Shown here: positions 21,858 through 33,099 of the stretch, in pieces
Numbering within the stretch: position 1 is the first letter of the stretch
Layout: each line of letters opens with the position of its first letter
Assembly: GCA_015680685.1 (NCBI GenBank)
Contig: MNCI01002656.1
Coordinates: forward strand, 189,910 to 253,909
Length of the DNA stretch: 64,000 bases
DNA from: Gnetum montanum
Taxonomy: Eukaryota > Streptophyta > Gnetopsida > Gnetales > Gnetaceae
Reading direction: 5' to 3'
Position numbers and translations under genes: made by a program
The notes under the pieces: generated by a model
The model's database searches: none
Told to the model about the DNA's origin: nothing
Seen by the model: only the letters and a program-made list of their open reading frames with translations

Positions 21858-22331
21858 ATGCCTATCCTACAAGACTATAATAATGCCACATCTAGTGAGG
21901 AAATTCATTGGAGAACCAACGATTTATCTGACAATGAAGATTGGAGTATGCAACTTGAAGTGGGGGTTTTTTATAAACATAGATGAAGGCAACATCATCC
22001 CAATGCACAAAAGCATAACTCACTTGATGACAATGAACCCCCATTGGCAACTACAAGCCTAACGCAAATACAAGAGGCTATTCTAATCTCCCATAGGCAT
22101 CGTAAAGAGGGCTGTCTACCCAGGCTCGATTTAAAAAACTTCCCTAATTTCTCAGGAGGCTATGACTTATATCCACATCAACATTTACAAGCCTTCTACA
22201 ATACCTATACATGGAAAAACATTGATAACGGTTGGAAAAAACTCAAGCTCTTCCCTATGACACTTGTTGACCAAGAAAAAGTATGGTATAGATCATTAAA
22301 ACCAAATTCAATATGACGTTGGTCAACAATC
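21858..22331 (+). pseudogene. gag of element E, N-terminal third only
   Basis: ATG at 21858 (MPILQDYNNATSSEEIHW), continuing through TSLTQIQEAILISHRHRKEG, LPRLDLKNFPNFSGGYDLYP and LFPMTLVDQEKVWYRSLKPN. A frameshift or stop lies near 21985. The frame ends at RRWSTI, where it meets a 3' LTR that lacks the beginning of U3. So E has lost most of gag, everything after it, and ~60 bases of U3 in one deletion. Confidence 0.82.
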
Positions 22332-23149
22332 TCATGATCTCACTACCAACACGATATTGCGTACGCAATATCGTAGCCTAGCCATGATATCGCATATGCG
22401 ATATCGCAACCTATCTCCTCATCTATAAATAAGAGGTAGACAAATATGGAGGAGTTAGTCATTAGTTATTCAATTTTAGTTTAAGTGTTTTATTTTCTTT
22501 CTCTCCCTTTTCCTCTCGATGTATGCCCACAGTGTCATGATTGTAATTGTACGACATCCTTATTTGAGTGTGACGTACTTCAACATGCACATGACTAGAA
22601 ATAAAGATCGAGATTACTTCATCGTTGCAGCATTCACTTAGTTTAATTATTTAATTGTTATTGTTATTTCCTACTTTCCTAGTTAATCTCTCTCACCCTT
22701 AACTCATGTTAAACATGGAATGAGTACGACTTGATTAGGAGCATTCAAGTGTGACTACTTGGTAACCCAGTAGCGTACCTAGGATCTATGCTTGGTAATC
22801 CTAGTGGTAGTCGTGCATGAAGTCCAAGATGTGTACGGATAATCAAGGAACAGATGCTCATGGCACTTAGGCTAGTTTAGATTCTCTCACACACTCTCTC
22901 CTAGATTAGTGAATATTACTTTCCATTGCCTTTAGGAGTAGTGTTAGATTAGAAACCACATCATACACCTCACTCTAGACTAAACCATACATGACAAAGA
23001 TAATACTAGTCCAGGTGGGAAGACAATGAACTATGACTTAAGGCTAACTATCTAGATGCCACAACTAGTCCATCTGTGGAGTTTGACTGGATCACGCGTG
23101 TAACGCTTCTATTCGTATGGTTGAGTGTAGGGTACCTCGCTACTCATCA
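22332..23149 (+). repeat. 3' LTR of element E
   Basis: Starts inside U3, with a perfect 24-bp palindrome at 22351-22374 centred on GTAC and a 20-bp palindrome of two GATATC sites at 22386-22405, TATA box (CTATAAATAAG) at 22423, AATAAAG near 22605, and ends GCTACTCATCA. Confidence 0.85.
22351..22430 (+). promoter_or_regulatory. U3 promoter of element E: nested GATATC palindromes then TATA
   Basis: Palindrome 22351-22374 has half-site ACGATATTGCGT; palindrome 22386-22405 has half-site GATATCGCAT. The TATA box follows 17 bases after the second. Confidence 0.65.
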
Positions 23150-23953
23150 TTATTACAAATACGAGCATTACACGTGCAATTCGGTTGAACTCCAAGGACT
23201 AAGTGCTTACGTGCCTTATGGAACACCTAAGGTTAGTCAATCGCTGTCTTCCCAAGCTCACTTATATTTGTCTCGGTTGTATGATTAAGTGAACTTGAGT
23301 TATATGATTTTTATGTCTTTTGTCTTTTTATCACCTATGCTAAGAGGGGAAAGGGTGAAGAGACTAAGTAACTAACTTTCACTAACTAAGCTTTAATCGG
23401 CCTAGCATCAGTGTTCGTTCCCACTTGTCGTACACACCATGAACTAGTGCAACGCTATTGGGATTACCAAATGCTATTCGTTACTGGGTTACCAAGTGTA
23501 GCACACGTGCTCGAAGCAATCGTATTGAATGCACTTAAATAGGAGAGTTGAGGGTTGAGAGAGATTAATTATCTAATAAAGCATTTAAACAATTAACAAT
23601 AATTAAATTCCTATTTAACTTAGTCCATATGCTGCAAGGTTTATCCAAAATTTCATCTTTATTGCCATACAAAACTGTGTGCTCAAGTACAATTTGCTTG
23701 AATAAAGATCTGTTCACTTTGAGACTTCTACTATGGGCACATGTAAATTATTCTAACTCTGGAATGGTAAAACTGCTATAGTTTGGCTAAGGGTCTAGAT
23801 CTAGATGTGGAAACAAGGGAAAGCCACCTCTTATTTATAGAACTAGCGATGGGCTCCGATATCACGTACGCGATATCGCAGGGACCGACACGATATCGTG
23901 GACATGATATCGCATACGCAATATTGTGGCCCATGCGATATCGTGTCCCATCA
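23150..23953 (-). repeat. 3' LTR of element D
   Basis: Aligns with the 5' LTR of D (29454-30238) from the AATACGAGCATTACACG position on. The outer ~35 bases are lost at the inverted junction with E. Five GATATC sites lie at 23858-23942 next to the TATTTATAG TATA box near 23831. Confidence 0.85.
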
Positions 23954-23964
23954 TACCCCCTTGA
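23954..23964 (-). other. Polypurine tract of element D
   Basis: The minus strand reads AAGGGGGTA before the LTR start TGATGGGACACG. Confidence 0.7.
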
Positions 23965-25850
23965 CTGAATGAAAACTCATCCTCGAGTTCCTTACAAAAT
24001 ATTGGGAAGGTATGGGATTATTGACTTGAATGATACTAACAGTGAATGGGATGACATGTGAATAGATCATCATTACAATACAGGATAAAATTTAATGTTC
24101 ATGATAACAATAGTGAATACTATACATATTTGACATCCAGCCTTATTGGCAGCTAAGAGAGAAGAAAGAAGAGAGAGAGAAAAGAAGAAGTCTGTTGCTG
24201 CTGACGCTAAGATTGCGCTTTTTGTTGTTCGTCCATAAGCACATCATCAATCCTGTTCCTTGCATAACTACTTTAGCAACAGTCCATTCCAAGTGTTTCC
24301 TCTAGATCCAATCCATTGTTGTACAATTTCCATCTACACACACAACACATTCTTATATTAGCAAGGGTAAATAAATTGCAATGCAGTTGATACCTTACCT
24401 CAGTGTAAGGTCCATTAGCTGAGTTGTGATATGGCTAAAATGGATCTGGAGATATAATATTGGTGACTATCGAGGTGTAGGATTTAAGAGAAAATAGAAA
24501 AAATTAGACCAGGACCCCCATGACTAATCACGAACCTCTGGTAGTGAGAGAATGGAAAAAGATAAGGAACAAGGAAGATAGAGACAAAGAAACAATAGTC
24601 ATGCCAATAAAATGGATGTCAAAGATAGAGATGAACAAAATAAATGGTAATTGTAGAAATGTTTAAGGGAAAGAAATTAACGAATGCACCAAATAGAAAT
24701 GCCAGTGGGTCCTCCCCAAAGCAGACTCATGCCCATAATGCCCTAACAATCCCACATTCAAAGAGTCCATAGGCTCTAGGAATGTCATTTAGAGACAAGA
24801 GTTAAAGTCTTAACCACAAGAGTTTACCAAAAGAAAACAATGCATCCACCAAAATATGGACTATTGATATAACTGGCAATGAGGTGAAAAATGGAGGAAG
24901 AACAGTGGAAAGAAGAGAATGGAATGGAGTCTCAAGAACAAGATGATGTATAGCCCCTTGTGTGTTAATGGTTAATGTAACCTAGTAGATATTATTCCAA
25001 ATCCAGCCTCAAACAAACCATATTCAGTGACTTTGCATTAATAAATTCATCCCATTCATCCACTCGAAGTAACAAGAATGCCTTCGTCAAAGAGTCACCA
25101 CCATTTTGATGAAACGAAAGAGGAGAAAGTAGGAAGTGAGAAGGGCCTTAGTTAGAGGCAACATGTTTTATTTTAGTTCCATAACCAATGCTTGTAGCCC
25201 AAATGATTATTCTATCTAAGGGGTGTGCTTTGAATTCTTACTATTTTTGTGTGTGTGTGTTTTTTTTTTGTTTTTGCATGATAACCACACCATGCAAAGA
25301 CTTATTATTTTTATTTTCTCAGCTTCTTGATAATGGAACGACGTCGGAATGGTAAGGAAAAATCAAGAAGAAAACATCCTAGCACCCGAGAGAATGGCCA
25401 GCACAAGTGCATCAAATCCCCTTGAAGTCACACCCTTTTCAATCTTTGAGTCCTTAGTTTGAGAACTGCTTAGTCACCGATTTGTTGATAGTTCTTATTA
25501 TTGAGAAAGGGACTATATAGTTCCAATCCAAGAGAGACCATAGAAATTTATGGATGCGTGGATGATGTGGGACTCATTGCCTGCTATATCAAAAGAACCA
25601 TACCTTAGTACCAACATCATAACTTAAAGGTAAAAATCAAACATTAGAAATCAATATAATATAGTTCATACCATCATTAGGAGCACTTATTAGGTGATGA
25701 ATCAAACAAAATAAATAAACACACAAAGAAATGAAAGAGTATGAACAATGTTATAAAAAAATAATAAGAAAAGTTAAAGAAATTTGTAAAACAAAAATGT
25801 GTAAAACAAAAACTTAAAAAAGAACTAAGGGCCTCAATTGATTAGCATAG
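23965..25850 (-). other. Non-coding internal region of element D
   Basis: No gene is visible. From about 24690 it aligns with the non-coding module of B, C and F (GTGGGTCCTCCCCAAAG at 24704, CCATAGGCTCTAG near 24768, GAAGTCACACCC near 25423). The accessory ORF found in C is not seen here. A TG/T tract lies at 25248-25270. Confidence 0.65.
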
Positions 25851-25907
25851 GTGGCCATCTCCCCCATGACTAAGTTGGAAGGGAGAGATTCGAAATAATA
25901 AGTGAGG

Positions 25908-26665
25908 TCATCCTCTCTCAAATGTGCTATGTGCATAGATAGTTCTAGGTTCATGATAAGGGTTGGTTGGTTGCACATAGACTAGTATTCTCCTATCGGA
26001 GTACTCATTTGGATTTTCTAAGAGTTTCCAACTTCCCTCAATTGGTAATTTCAGATCAAGGGTTGGAAGTTGGCGACACTCTTGCTCTAGTGCATCTATG
26101 CTCTTGACATGGGCACATGTTGTTCCCCCAATTAGCTCCATGCACATTGTTGAGCTACTCTCTTGATTAGTTGTCAACCACTGGGTGTTCTCTTGTTGTG
26201 TGGTCGCTACATACAGACACTTTTTTATGTTAACTTTCTGGGCACACCGGTTGCATGCAGGCAATGCTGAACATCGCTGTATGCCATCACCCTCAGTATC
26301 ACTGTATGTGATGCATGGAACCTTTTTCTTCTCGATCTTCCCATAAGTGTTTTCCTTAGATATTTCTAGGAAAAGATCGCGGATTCCTAGGCATGTGTTT
26401 ATGGTACTTAGCCATGTCCTTTCCATTATTATTGGGAAGTCCCCTTTGTCATTATTTACTTGGATCACTAGGAAATCAGCTGGGTATGACCAACCACACA
26501 CAGTGGTAACGATGTCCTCCATGAGTCCCAAGGGAACAGTGATGGATTGGTCAGCTAGCTCTAAGTGAATATTGCTCTTCTTTAGAGAAAGCAAGTTCTA
26601 GGCTTTATACATTTCCTGTGATATCAGGTTGACTCCGGAACCTAAGTCTAGAAGATCCTTACGTG
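25908..26665 (-). pseudogene. Aspartic protease and linker of element D
   Basis: 228 open codons (25908-26594), the longest coding stretch in the window, preceded by LLDLGSGVNLIS. The active-site triplet is D-L-G, where A and F have D-S-G, so catalytic function is probably lost. Following blocks: ADQSITVPLGLMEDIVTTVC, GWSYPADFLVIQVN, PIIMERTWLST, a Cys-containing linker (LPACNRCAQK) and VYVQPTNPYHEP. A single stop separates the active site from the rest. The element then enters non-coding DNA with no RT. Confidence 0.8.
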
Positions 26666-26929
26666 GTTTATTCCCAGCAACTTGGAGGTAGATTAAGGGA
26701 CTTCTAGGATCAGAGAGTTTCCTGGGAAGGTGGCCTTCCTTGATCTAGTCGATGATGGTATGTGTTAACATAACTGTATGCATTGAGCTTTGTTGTTGGT
26801 TTAAAGGGAGCTTTGAAGCCTTATTTAATGGAGGAACATTCAGAGGCTCAACCGCTTGTGGTTGAGAGAGCTTGTTTGGATTGTTGGTTCTGAAGAAAGG
26901 TCTTCTTCTTGTACGGTTGTTAGAACCAA

Positions 26930-29309
26930 CAGCAGGTTAATGGTTTATGGCTCTCGTAGCATTGCATTACTGCAGTTGAGTGGGGAGTTCCCCTTGCATC
27001 GCTAGAGCAGGTGGTAGTGGAGCTATCGGTGTAAGAGTTGTGGGTGGATTCGGAGAATGGTATAGATGTGGTGTGTCTCTCCCAGGAGAAGGAGTCCTAT
27101 AGTACTCCCAAGCTTGGTAGTGATGTTTTGGGGTAGCGTGATCGACAGAGTCACTTGGAGAGATTGGCTGCTGCACGTAGTAGCCATATGGATTTGGTTG
27201 CCGGTAAGGGTATTGTTGCCTAGGCAGTGGCATCCCCCATGACTGTGGGTATTGCCACTGCTGGTGTTGCTAAATAGGTTGTCATGGAGTTCCACTTGGA
27301 TAATACGTTAACAGTTGGTGGAACTGCCTTAGGTTACCTTGGGGATAAGGTAACCATTGGTGTGCTTGCCATTTGTTAAGTTGTGGATTAAGTGCATACA
27401 CCCCAGACTCTTGCAGATGTGAGATTATTAGGCAACATCCCTTAGGATGGTCATACTGGCATATTTCACATCCATCGTCATTGTCTGTATCAGAATCCAC
27501 AACCTCTTTAGTGATAGTCATTTTACCCTTACCTTTGTTACGTGCATGGTCCAAATCTCTCTTCTTCTTTTTATCATAGTCACTACTTTGCTCCTTAGAC
27601 TCCTCTACGATTTTTAGAATGGTTTCAAATCTACTATCTAAGGAGTCCCACATCTGATCTACCTTAGCTGATACTTCTGTTATTAATTTTTGAAGTGGTA
27701 AGGTTTTTCTATTCACCATCTCCTCGAGTGGTGACTCATCCTTCTCCTCACAAAATCTCACTCCCCTTTTTTGGAGGGAAGAATCGCGGTTGTACTCTTC
27801 TACACTTTCTCTCTTACGTAGCTCTCCTTCTTCCTTAGCTACTTACTCCAACAATCTATGAACCTCATGGGACCTAAGCTCTAATAATCTCCCTTGGGCA
27901 TATGTTCCAAGGGTTCTCTTGGTTTCATGTCTTAGCCCATCTATGAGATGGCATAGTTGATCTTGTTGTGCGTAACCATGGCCCGGGCAACGATGTAACA
28001 GTGCATAATATTGGTCCATGGCAACATCTAAGGGTTTGTGATTACCCTGCTTCCATCCTTGGATTTGCTTTCATAGGTTGGATACTTGGGAGTACATTTG
28101 ATATTTATCATTAAACAATTCTAGCATTGTACTCCACGTTTGAATGGATTCCAGTTCTAAGGACCGATACTAGCTTTCCACTTCTTTTATGAGTGTCCTT
28201 GGGAACAACTTTAATTTTTGCCACTCGTTTTCAATATTCTGCAAGGCACAGGCATCGTGAAATGCCTGTAAGTGGTTCTGTTGATCAACATTGTATCCTC
28301 CCTCAAATCGTGGGATATTATTTATGTCTAGTCTCTTGATCCGGCTATCTTTTTGGTGCCTTGTAGGTATTCTAATGGCCTCCGTGATGTCTAACATGCT
28401 TTCGGTTGCAAGTAGGGGTTCATCATGGTCATTTCTCTCAGGGTTTCTATGATGTCTACGTGGTTTCCTACTTTCCCTTCTTTCATGCCGTGATTCTCTA
28501 GAATGCCCTCGTCCTCATTCTCGACTCTCTCATTGAGGTCTCTCATTTTGTTTATCCTTATCCTCATGGTGAGGTTCCTTATGACTACGTCTTGATGTTG
28601 AAGGAGAGGGTGAATGTGACGATGAAGGGGAAGAAGAAGGAGAACCATCGCCATGACGATGTTTCCTACCTTCCCTTCGGTGGTATTGACCCCCATCGTG
28701 ATGACGATCAAAATGCCCATCCTTATCTTGTGTTTGTGTTCCCTCGTTGAACACTTGGTGTTCATGGGGCTCAGAACCAGGGTTGTGAATCGTGGATCAA
28801 AGGTTCTGATACACCACCTCCTCACTATCGTTAGTATGGGGAACATCATTTTGTGGAGAACTTATTAAAATAGGTTCATCACCCTTAATTTCACTTATGA
28901 AAGGCGAAGCATTATGGGGTCCCTTTCCCTTCAAAGATGTGTGGTGACTCTCCTACCACAAGTTCCGTTGACGTTACGCTTCTGTGGGATGGTAGTCCCT
29001 TGCATTGTAATCGCATGCAACATACTCAGTGTATAATTATGATATGCTTATTCATGCAAGGGCATGAAGGAGCATGTTGGGGGCTGCTTTGTCTGGAGGC
29101 AACACTATGTTACCCTCCAAGTCTCTCCAATGCAGTTGTTCATCTTGATGGAAGACAAAGGTAAAGTTGGGTATATATTCATCATGATGAATATATACCA
29201 CATTGAATTGTTGAGGAACTAGCAGGTTTTGGATATGTGTGTTGTGCCGTCGACTTTCTCTATTGTTGGTCCTAGGCGGTGAAATGCTCTTGTGTGGAGA
29301 AGAAGACAT
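26930..29309 (-). pseudogene. gag of element D, broken
   Basis: Start at MSSSPHKS (29309), then HQDEQLHWRDLEGN, an Arg/Ser/His-rich segment (28754-28530), MLDITEAIRIPTRHQK (28397), ENEWQKLKLFPRTLIKEVES, a charged linker with NKGKGKMTITKEVV, zinc knuckle CEICQYDHPKGCC near 27460 (C-x2-C-x3-H-x4-C) and a Pro/Gln/Tyr tail. Very similar to gag of A. Stops and a few frameshifts. Confidence 0.85.
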
Positions 29310-29434
29310 CTTAGTCTTGTTCGATGTGCTGTTTATCGTTATGTTATTTTCTCTTGATTAATCCTAAGGGTTCTTTTTAGCTCCCAAAAATGTGGATGAT
29401 CTCCTATGTTCTACATAGCGCACAAACAACTAAG

Positions 29435-29453
29435 TCCCCGAAAACAGCACCAA
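29435..29453 (-). other. Primer-binding site of element D
   Basis: Minus strand TTGGTGCTGTTTTCGGGGA adjacent to the LTR; same site as A, C and E with a few changes. Confidence 0.78.
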
Positions 29454-30238
29454 TGATGAGTGGCGAGGTACCCCTATACTCAACCATACGAATACGAGCA
29501 TTACACGCATGATCTGGTCAAACTCCAAGGACTAAGTGCCTACGTGCCTTATGGAACACTTAAGGTTAATCAATCATTGTCTTCCCAAGCTCACTTGTAT
29601 TTTTCATGGTTGTATGGTTAAGTGAACTTGAGGTATATGATTTTTATGTCTTTTATCTTTTTATTGCCTATGCTAAGAGGGAAAAGGGTGAAGAGACTAA
29701 GTAACTAACTTTCACTAACTAAGCTTTAATCATCCTAGCATTAGTATCTATTCCCACTTGCCGTACACACCCTGAACCAATGCAACGCTATTGGGATTAC
29801 CAAATGCTATTCTTTACTGGGTTACCAAGCGTAGCACATGTGCTCGAAGCGATCATACTAAATGCACTTAACTAGGAGAGTTGATCATTGAGAGAGATTA
29901 ATTATCTAATAAAGCATTTAAATAATTAACAATAATTAAATTCCTATTTAGCTTAGTCCATATGCTACAAGGTTTATCCAAAAGTTCATCTTTATTGCTA
30001 TACACAAATGTGTGCTCAGGTACAATTTGCTCGAATAAAGATCTATTCACTTTGAGACTCCTACTGCGGGCAAATGGAAATTATTTTAACTCTAGAATGG
30101 TAAAACTGATATAGTTTGGCTAAGGGTCTAGATCTAGATGTGGAAACAAGGGAAAGTTGCCTCTTATTTATAGAACTGGCGATGGGTTGTGATATTGCAT
30201 ACGCGATATCGTGGCCCATGTGATATTGTGTCCCATCA
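29454..30238 (-). repeat. 5' LTR of element D
   Basis: 785 bases, TGATGAGTGGCGAGG...GTGTCCCATCA. TATA box near 30164; only one perfect GATATC remains (near 30205), with two GATATT relics. Outer flank CTTGT (30239-30243) is the right target duplication. Confidence 0.88.
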
Positions 30239-31269
30239 CTTGTCATGTGATTGTTACACCCACTATCAACATACCAAATTTTGTTGTTGCTGCTAGCATC
30301 TAGTACCTCTGTAGAGATCAAGAGTTGATCTTTCTCATTTTCAATATAAAATAATTTCTCACCTTTTTGTTGATCTTCATGTTCTACAATTTTTGCTTTT
30401 CCCTTCTTTTCATACTTCTTCCTTGACCAACATTCAAGAGTATTGTGGGTGTTGGTACCATAGAAATCTTAATGCTTACCTTCCTTTGATTGATTTGATC
30501 TTCTATGACCATGACCTTCAGATTTTTCATGACCACGTCCATGTCCTCTGAACGAGAATCCACTTGAGGATCTTTGATGTTAATTTTGATTTTGATTGGA
30601 TGTCCTTTGAAATTGTGCTTGAAATGCATTTGCTGTCGAATCCTTAGGTTTAGCAATTCTTTGCTCATATGTTCTTAAGCTTCCTACGAGCTCAACCGTG
30701 GTCATCTTATCAATATCTCTTACTTATTCAATAGCCATGACGACGGGATCATATCGTTTGGTTACAATTCAAAGGATCTTTTCAACAGCATGCCTTTCCT
30801 CAAGCGTTTCTCCACAAGATTCAAGTTCATTTCAAACTTGTTGAAATCGGTTGATGTATTGATCAATATTCTCTGAATCTAGCATGCGCAAAGATTCAAA
30901 ATTGTTTTTTAAAACTTGTAACTTGATAACATGGATTTTTAATGATCCCTTGTATGCAATCTTCAGTGCATCCCATGCAGCTTTGCTAGTTTGATGCATA
31001 ATAATTTTGGGAAAGATTGTCAGATCTAACCCAGATTGAATGATGAATAATGCTTTTGCATCTTTCTTACAAATCTCCTTAAATTCATTCTTTTCATCTT
31101 CCTTCAAGGCTTGATATGTTTCTTGATCAACATCTTGTAATCCATTTTTAACAAGATCCTAAAGATCTTGTGAGATCAAGAATGTCTTCATCTTGATTGC
31201 CCAATATTCATAATTCTCTCCATTGAAGATAGGAACTTGGAGAGACATGGATCCGTGATTTTGGGCCAT
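30239..31269 (-). pseudogene. Copia gag and protease N-terminal part
   Basis: ATG at 31269 (MAQNHGSMSLQVPIFNGENY). Gag of the UBN2 type: YEYWAIKMKTFLISQDL, KEDEKNEFKEICKKDAKALF, TSKAAWDALKIAYKG, ENIDQYINRFQQV. A basic Arg/Gly/His-rich region follows with a decayed zinc knuckle (ECWSRKKYEKKGKA), then protease WYVDSGCNNHMT with intact D-S-G near 30275. The gene is cut there by the composite insertion and continues at 19628. Stops include one at LISQDL*D where a Trp is usual. Confidence 0.87.
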
Positions 31270-31304
31270 CCTGGAGAGATCTATTGTCAAGAATCTAAGC
31301 TAAC

Positions 31305-31320
31305 TAGCTTCAATACCAAA
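31305..31320 (-). other. Primer-binding site of the copia element
   Basis: Minus strand TTTGGTATTGAAGC next to the LTR end CTCTTCA; resembles the TGGTATCAGAGC initiator-Met site with changes. Confidence 0.7.
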
Positions 31321-31796
31321 TGAAGAGTCTAGAGGGCCCTAGATCTACAAACTAAGCTTAAAGGAAATAAAGAACTTTTTTAGAACAAGAACACTCTTGT
31401 TAAACTTTCTAACTTTTTTATATCTTTTGTATTATTTTTTTATTGTGAATGAATATGTGTTACTACAATTATATAGGCCTTGATCTCCCAAGAATAGATT
31501 TGGAGAGATAAGTATGAATCTAGGAAATCATGGGGATGATCCTTATCATCATATTTAAGGATCTTCTTAATATGGGATGTCCTAAACATATTTAAAATAA
31601 ATTAATTATCCTTATCATCATATTTAAAATAAATTAATTATCCTTATAATCATATTTAAGGATCTTCTTAATATAGGATGTCCTAAATATGGATTGGATA
31701 AGAATTACATGAATAGGAACTCATCTTATTTAAAATATATTAATGGATGAGATCTATCTAATTCTATTATGGAACATCTAGTCATCATATTCCATA
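31321..31796 (-). repeat. 5' LTR of the copia element
   Basis: 476 bases, TGAAGAGTCT...TTCCATA; the outer end has decayed from CA to TA. The right GGCTT target duplication follows at 31797-31801. Confidence 0.9.
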
Positions 31797-31801
31797 GGCT
31801 T

Positions 31802-32058
31802 TCCTTATGATGCCTGCGGGATATTCGAATAACCTCTTGTATTTGCATTAGGCTCTTAGTGGCCAACAAGGGGTCATTTTCACTAGGTAGGTTATGGATT
31901 TTTGAGTTGGGATGATGTTGTCTTTGTTTATGTATGTAGGAGACCCCTACATTAGATTGAGTACTCCAAAATTCATCTTCATCATCATATAATTTGTTGG
32001 TTCTCCAATGAATTGCCTTACTAGTTGTTGCATTGTCATAGTCTTGTAAGAGAGACAT
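31802..32058 (-). pseudogene. gag of element B, N-terminal part
   Basis: MSLLQDYDNATTSKAIHWRT at 32058, continuing to MQIQEVIRISRRHHKES, where the copia LTR interrupts; the missing continuation is at 16458 and below. About 110 bases of leader separate it from the primer site. Confidence 0.83.
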
Positions 32059-32172
32059 TGTTGTGAACTATGTGTGACTTAATTCAAGTTAATTTCTTTT
32101 CTAAGAGATATATCATGAATACTTTGTTATAGCTATCTTCTATGATGTAACGAATCTAAATAACTAGCACTG

Positions 32173-32191
32173 TCCCTGGCAACCATGCCAA
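32173..32191 (-). other. Primer-binding site of element B
   Basis: Minus strand TTGGCATGGTTGCCAGGGA; Athila-type primer site. Confidence 0.78.
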
Positions 32192-33094
32192 TGATGAGTG
32201 GCGAGGTACCCCTACACTCAACCATACGAATATGAGTGTTCATGCACAATCCGGTCAAACTTCATAGATGGGCTAGTTGTGGTATCTAGATAGCTACATG
32301 TTGATTGCAGTTCGCTATCTTCCCACCTAGACTAGTATTTGCTTTGTAACGTATGGTTCAGTCCAGATACGTGTATGATATGACTTCTAAACTAGTGCTA
32401 CTCCTAGAGGCAATGAAAAATAACTTTTTTAAGCTAAGAGGGAGTGAGAGAAGAGAATCTAAGCTAGTCTAAGTGCGATGAGCATCCATCCTTTATCATC
32501 CATGCACATCTTGGACCTCATGGACTACTACTGGGATTACCAAGTACATGTCCTAGGTACGCTACTGGGATACCAAGTAGTCACACCTAAATGCTTGTGA
32601 TTGAGTTGTACTCATTCCACATTTAATAACAAGGATAGAAAATGAGGGTAGAGAAATATTAATTAAGAAAGTAATAAATAACAATAATAGTAAGCAATTA
32701 AAACTAAGTGAATGCTACAATGATGAAGTAATCTTGATCTTTATTGCTGGTCATGTGCATGTCCAAGTACGTCACACTCGAATAAAGGTTTTATACAATT
32801 ACAATCATCACACTGTAGGCATGCATTGGGGAAAGGATTGAGATGAACTAAAAAATGACAAAAAGACTCTACTCTAATACTAACTGACTCTAAAACTTAA
32901 CAACCCTTCCTATGCACCCAAATGTGTATTTATAGGCTCACACAGGAGTCATGATATCGTGTATCTAATATCATATCCAGGCTGCGATATCAAGTACCCA
33001 ATATCGGGGGTTCGATATCAGGACTCATTAGACCTGATATCTTATACCTAATATCAGGGGTTTGATAACAGGGGTCCAATATCAGGACTCATCA
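32192..33094 (-). repeat. 5' LTR of element B
   Basis: 903 bases, TGATGAGTGGCGAGG...GACTCATCA, with TATA box near 32931 and GATATC/GATATT-type sites at 32949-33085; right target duplication CTTAT at 33095-33099. Confidence 0.9.
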
Positions 33095-33099
33095 CTTAT

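Larger units (their letters stand above)
19629..30238. mobile_element. Composite of two gypsy elements (E plus, D minus) sharing one target duplication
   Basis: CTTGT occurs at both outer edges (19624-19628 and 30239-30243), and the copia reading frame resumes across it. Yet the left outer LTR is plus-oriented (element E) and the right one is minus-oriented (element D, with primer site and gag behind it). The inner LTR ends of E and D abut at 23149/23150 as an imperfect inverted repeat. E belongs to the gag/LTR subfamily of B and C; D to that of A. The assembly between 19891 and 21557 is doubtful. Confidence 0.75.
16459..31796 (-). mobile_element. Ty1/copia element with a nested gypsy composite
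   Basis: LTRs at 16459-16937 and 31321-31796, perfect GGCTT target duplication (16454-16458 and 31797-31801). Order on the minus strand: 5' LTR, primer site TTTGGTATTGAAGC (decayed initiator-Met type), gag, protease, [composite 19629-30238], integrase, RT, RNase H, polypurine tract, 3' LTR. Without the nested DNA it is about 4.7 kb, close to a standard copia element but short by the deleted pre-integrase region. Stops throughout. Confidence 0.92.
11722..33094 (-). mobile_element. Element B: non-autonomous gypsy element carrying nested copia and gypsy insertions
   Basis: Bounded by LTRs at 11722-12628 (3') and 32192-33094 (5'), both TGATGAG...CTCATCA, and by a perfect CTTAT target duplication (11717-11721 and 33095-33099). 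Once the copia insertion (16459-31796) is set aside, its own sequence is about 6 kb: gag, non-coding module, accessory ORF remnant, no pol. It inserted into gag of the older element G. Confidence 0.9.

Noticed and set aside
22351-22405. Closely spaced palindromes considered as a CRISPR-like or satellite array
   Set aside because: Units are short, uneven and tied to LTR promoters; the context is a plant retrotransposon.
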